Virus record (IMG/VR): IMGVR_UViG_3300021197_000420
Location: 1 to 40,964 of that record
Length of the DNA: 40,964 bases
Strand: one strand, 5' to 3'
DNA from: a virus
Shown here: piece after piece, positions 40,421-40,964 of the stretch
Numbering within the stretch: position 1 is the first letter of the stretch
Layout of the letters: each line of letters opens with the position of its first letter
Made by a program: the position numbers and the translations under genes
The notes under the pieces: model-generated
What the model was told of the DNA's origin: nothing
What the model saw: the letters and a program-made list of their open reading frames with translations, nothing else
Database searches by the model: none

Positions 40421-40669
40421 TTATCCTTCGATTGCTTCTACTTGCCTTTGGGCTTCTCTCTCCCATACGATATTAAAGTGCTGAATAGCTAGTTCTTCGT
40501 ATAGCTTCTCAATCTGTTTTACTTTGTCGTTCATTGGCTCGAAATACTCCCCGTATTGTATGAGTTTATGGGCTTGGCTGTCCTTACTCCATTGCTCAAT
40601 GAATTCAGCTTGTGTCACTTGTATTTCACCTTTGAAATAATCTTTAACTGTTATTGTTTTGTTTTTCAT
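40421..40669 (-). CDS. First early gene, small hypothetical protein
   Basis: 82 residues: MKNKTITVKDYFKGEIQVTQ, AEFIEQWSKDSQAHKLIQYG, EYFEPMNDKVKQIEKLYEEL, AIQHFNIVWEREAQRQ. Mostly helical. Directly follows the Fur-box-like operator and the strong promoter, so probably the first protein made on infection; this would suit a host-takeover or anti-defence factor. No family recognised. Ribosome site ATGGAG. Confidence 0.75.
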   Translation of the reverse strand: MKNKTITVKDYFKGEIQVTQAEFIEQWSKDSQAHKLIQYGEYFEPMNDKVKQIEKLYEELAIQHFNIVWEREAQRQVEAIEG

Positions 40670-40698
40670 TTGTTTTATTCTCCATTTTGTTAAAAGAT

Positions 40699-40722
40699 TG
40701 AATGATAATCATTCGCATTTAG
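40699..40722. promoter_or_regulatory. Fur-box-like operator, copy 2
   Basis: Contains GAATGATAATCATTC, the same 7-1-7 palindrome as at 37383, with the other base at the centre, and the same GCATTTAG flank. It lies between the promoter (start near 40741) and the first gene, in the mRNA leader, so a bound protein would act as a block after initiation. Confidence 0.72.
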
Positions 40723-40747
40723 TACTTTTCTCTGTCTTTCAAGGGTT

Positions 40748-40775
40748 AATATACACAGATTAATTCATATGTCAA
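40748..40775 (-). promoter_or_regulatory. Early sigma70-type promoter
   Basis: On the minus strand TTGACA (40775-40770), 16-bp spacer, TATATT (40753-40748): close to consensus, as needed for immediate use by host polymerase. Start near 40741 and leader of about 70 nt containing the Fur-like palindrome. Confidence 0.8.
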
Positions 40776-40779
40776 GGGA

Positions 40780-40964
40780 TTTATGCATTAATTATAAAAC
40801 TTTGTACACCTTGTGTATTAAGATAATGATATATAAAAACTACGAATTCGACTCCGAATAAAAAACAAAAGGGGAGTTTATACCCTTCGAGAGTCTACGA
40901 ATAAAAACGAGGGGAGAAAAGCCCAGAAAGGCGAGGGGCGGAGACCCTTTCCACGAATTTGCAC
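40780..40964. repeat. Right-end gap with purine-rich repeats
   Basis: No gene. Two similar purine-rich stretches, CGAATAAAAAACAAAAGGGG (from 40855) and CGAATAAAAACGAGGGGAG (40898-40916), and three copies of a CACGAAT/CTACGAAT-type phrase. A half Fur-like GATAATGATA is at 40822-40831. The last 9 bases equal the first 9 of the window. In a circular map this lies directly upstream of the terminase genes, so a packaging site (pac or cos) here is possible. Confidence 0.6.

Overview
The window looks like one essentially complete genome of a lytic, short-tailed (podovirus-like) phage of a marine-type proteobacterium. It is A+T-rich, genes are packed with start/stop overlaps, and the first and last 9 bases are identical, as expected of a circular or circularly permuted contig. 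No integrase, lysogeny repressor or phage RNA polymerase was recognised, so transcription must use host polymerase. The host cannot be named. Small families seen here (DUF6321-like, DUF3310, the Lys-rich MPYGPGTYG protein, S74 fibres, monomeric class II ribonucleotide reductase) are common in ocean viruses, and two Fur-box-like operators fit a Gram-negative host.

Plus strand, 285-27773, late genes: terminase small and large subunits, portal, scaffold, major capsid protein and head-tail adaptor (to about 7.6 kb). Then come decoration and fibre genes, including three fibre-like proteins and one with an S74 self-cleaving chaperone (7.6-12.7 kb). Next is a cassette of consecutive exported, mostly unrecognised proteins (12.7-15.4 kb), then small basic proteins and a holin-like pair (15.4-17.0 kb). 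The block ends with a second fibre N-terminal paralogue, tail nozzle, GNAT-like protein and large internal virion/ejection proteins (17.0-27.8 kb).

Minus strand, 40669 down to 27745, early and replication genes. Transcription appears to start at a good sigma70-type promoter near 40750 and run through a Cys-rich Gp88-like protein, micro-membrane proteins and a string of small unknowns, ending at a tRNA-T-arm-like terminator near 37.41 kb. A second promoter (37.3 kb) drives a short zinc-ribbon gene that ends at a strong terminator. A third (36.95 kb) drives SSB, an attenuator-like hairpin, primase-helicase, family A DNA polymerase, PD-(D/E)XK nuclease, DUF3310, a Fe-S RecB-like exonuclease, class II ribonucleotide reductase, a holin-like protein, a small lipoprotein, a RusA-like resolvase and another nuclease.

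The most unusual content is in the control regions. A near-identical 24-bp Fur-box-like repeat lies at two early promoters. A three-block AT-rich element is shared, in opposite orientations, by the late and replication control regions. Two tandem 37-nt RNA units near 37.45 kb each join a 6-bp/8-nt-loop hairpin to a T-arm-like hairpin, with similar loops and differing stems. There is also a long inverted repeat upstream of the SSB gene. At least nine very short genes, found by reading the sequence, complete the map. No endolysin was recognised.
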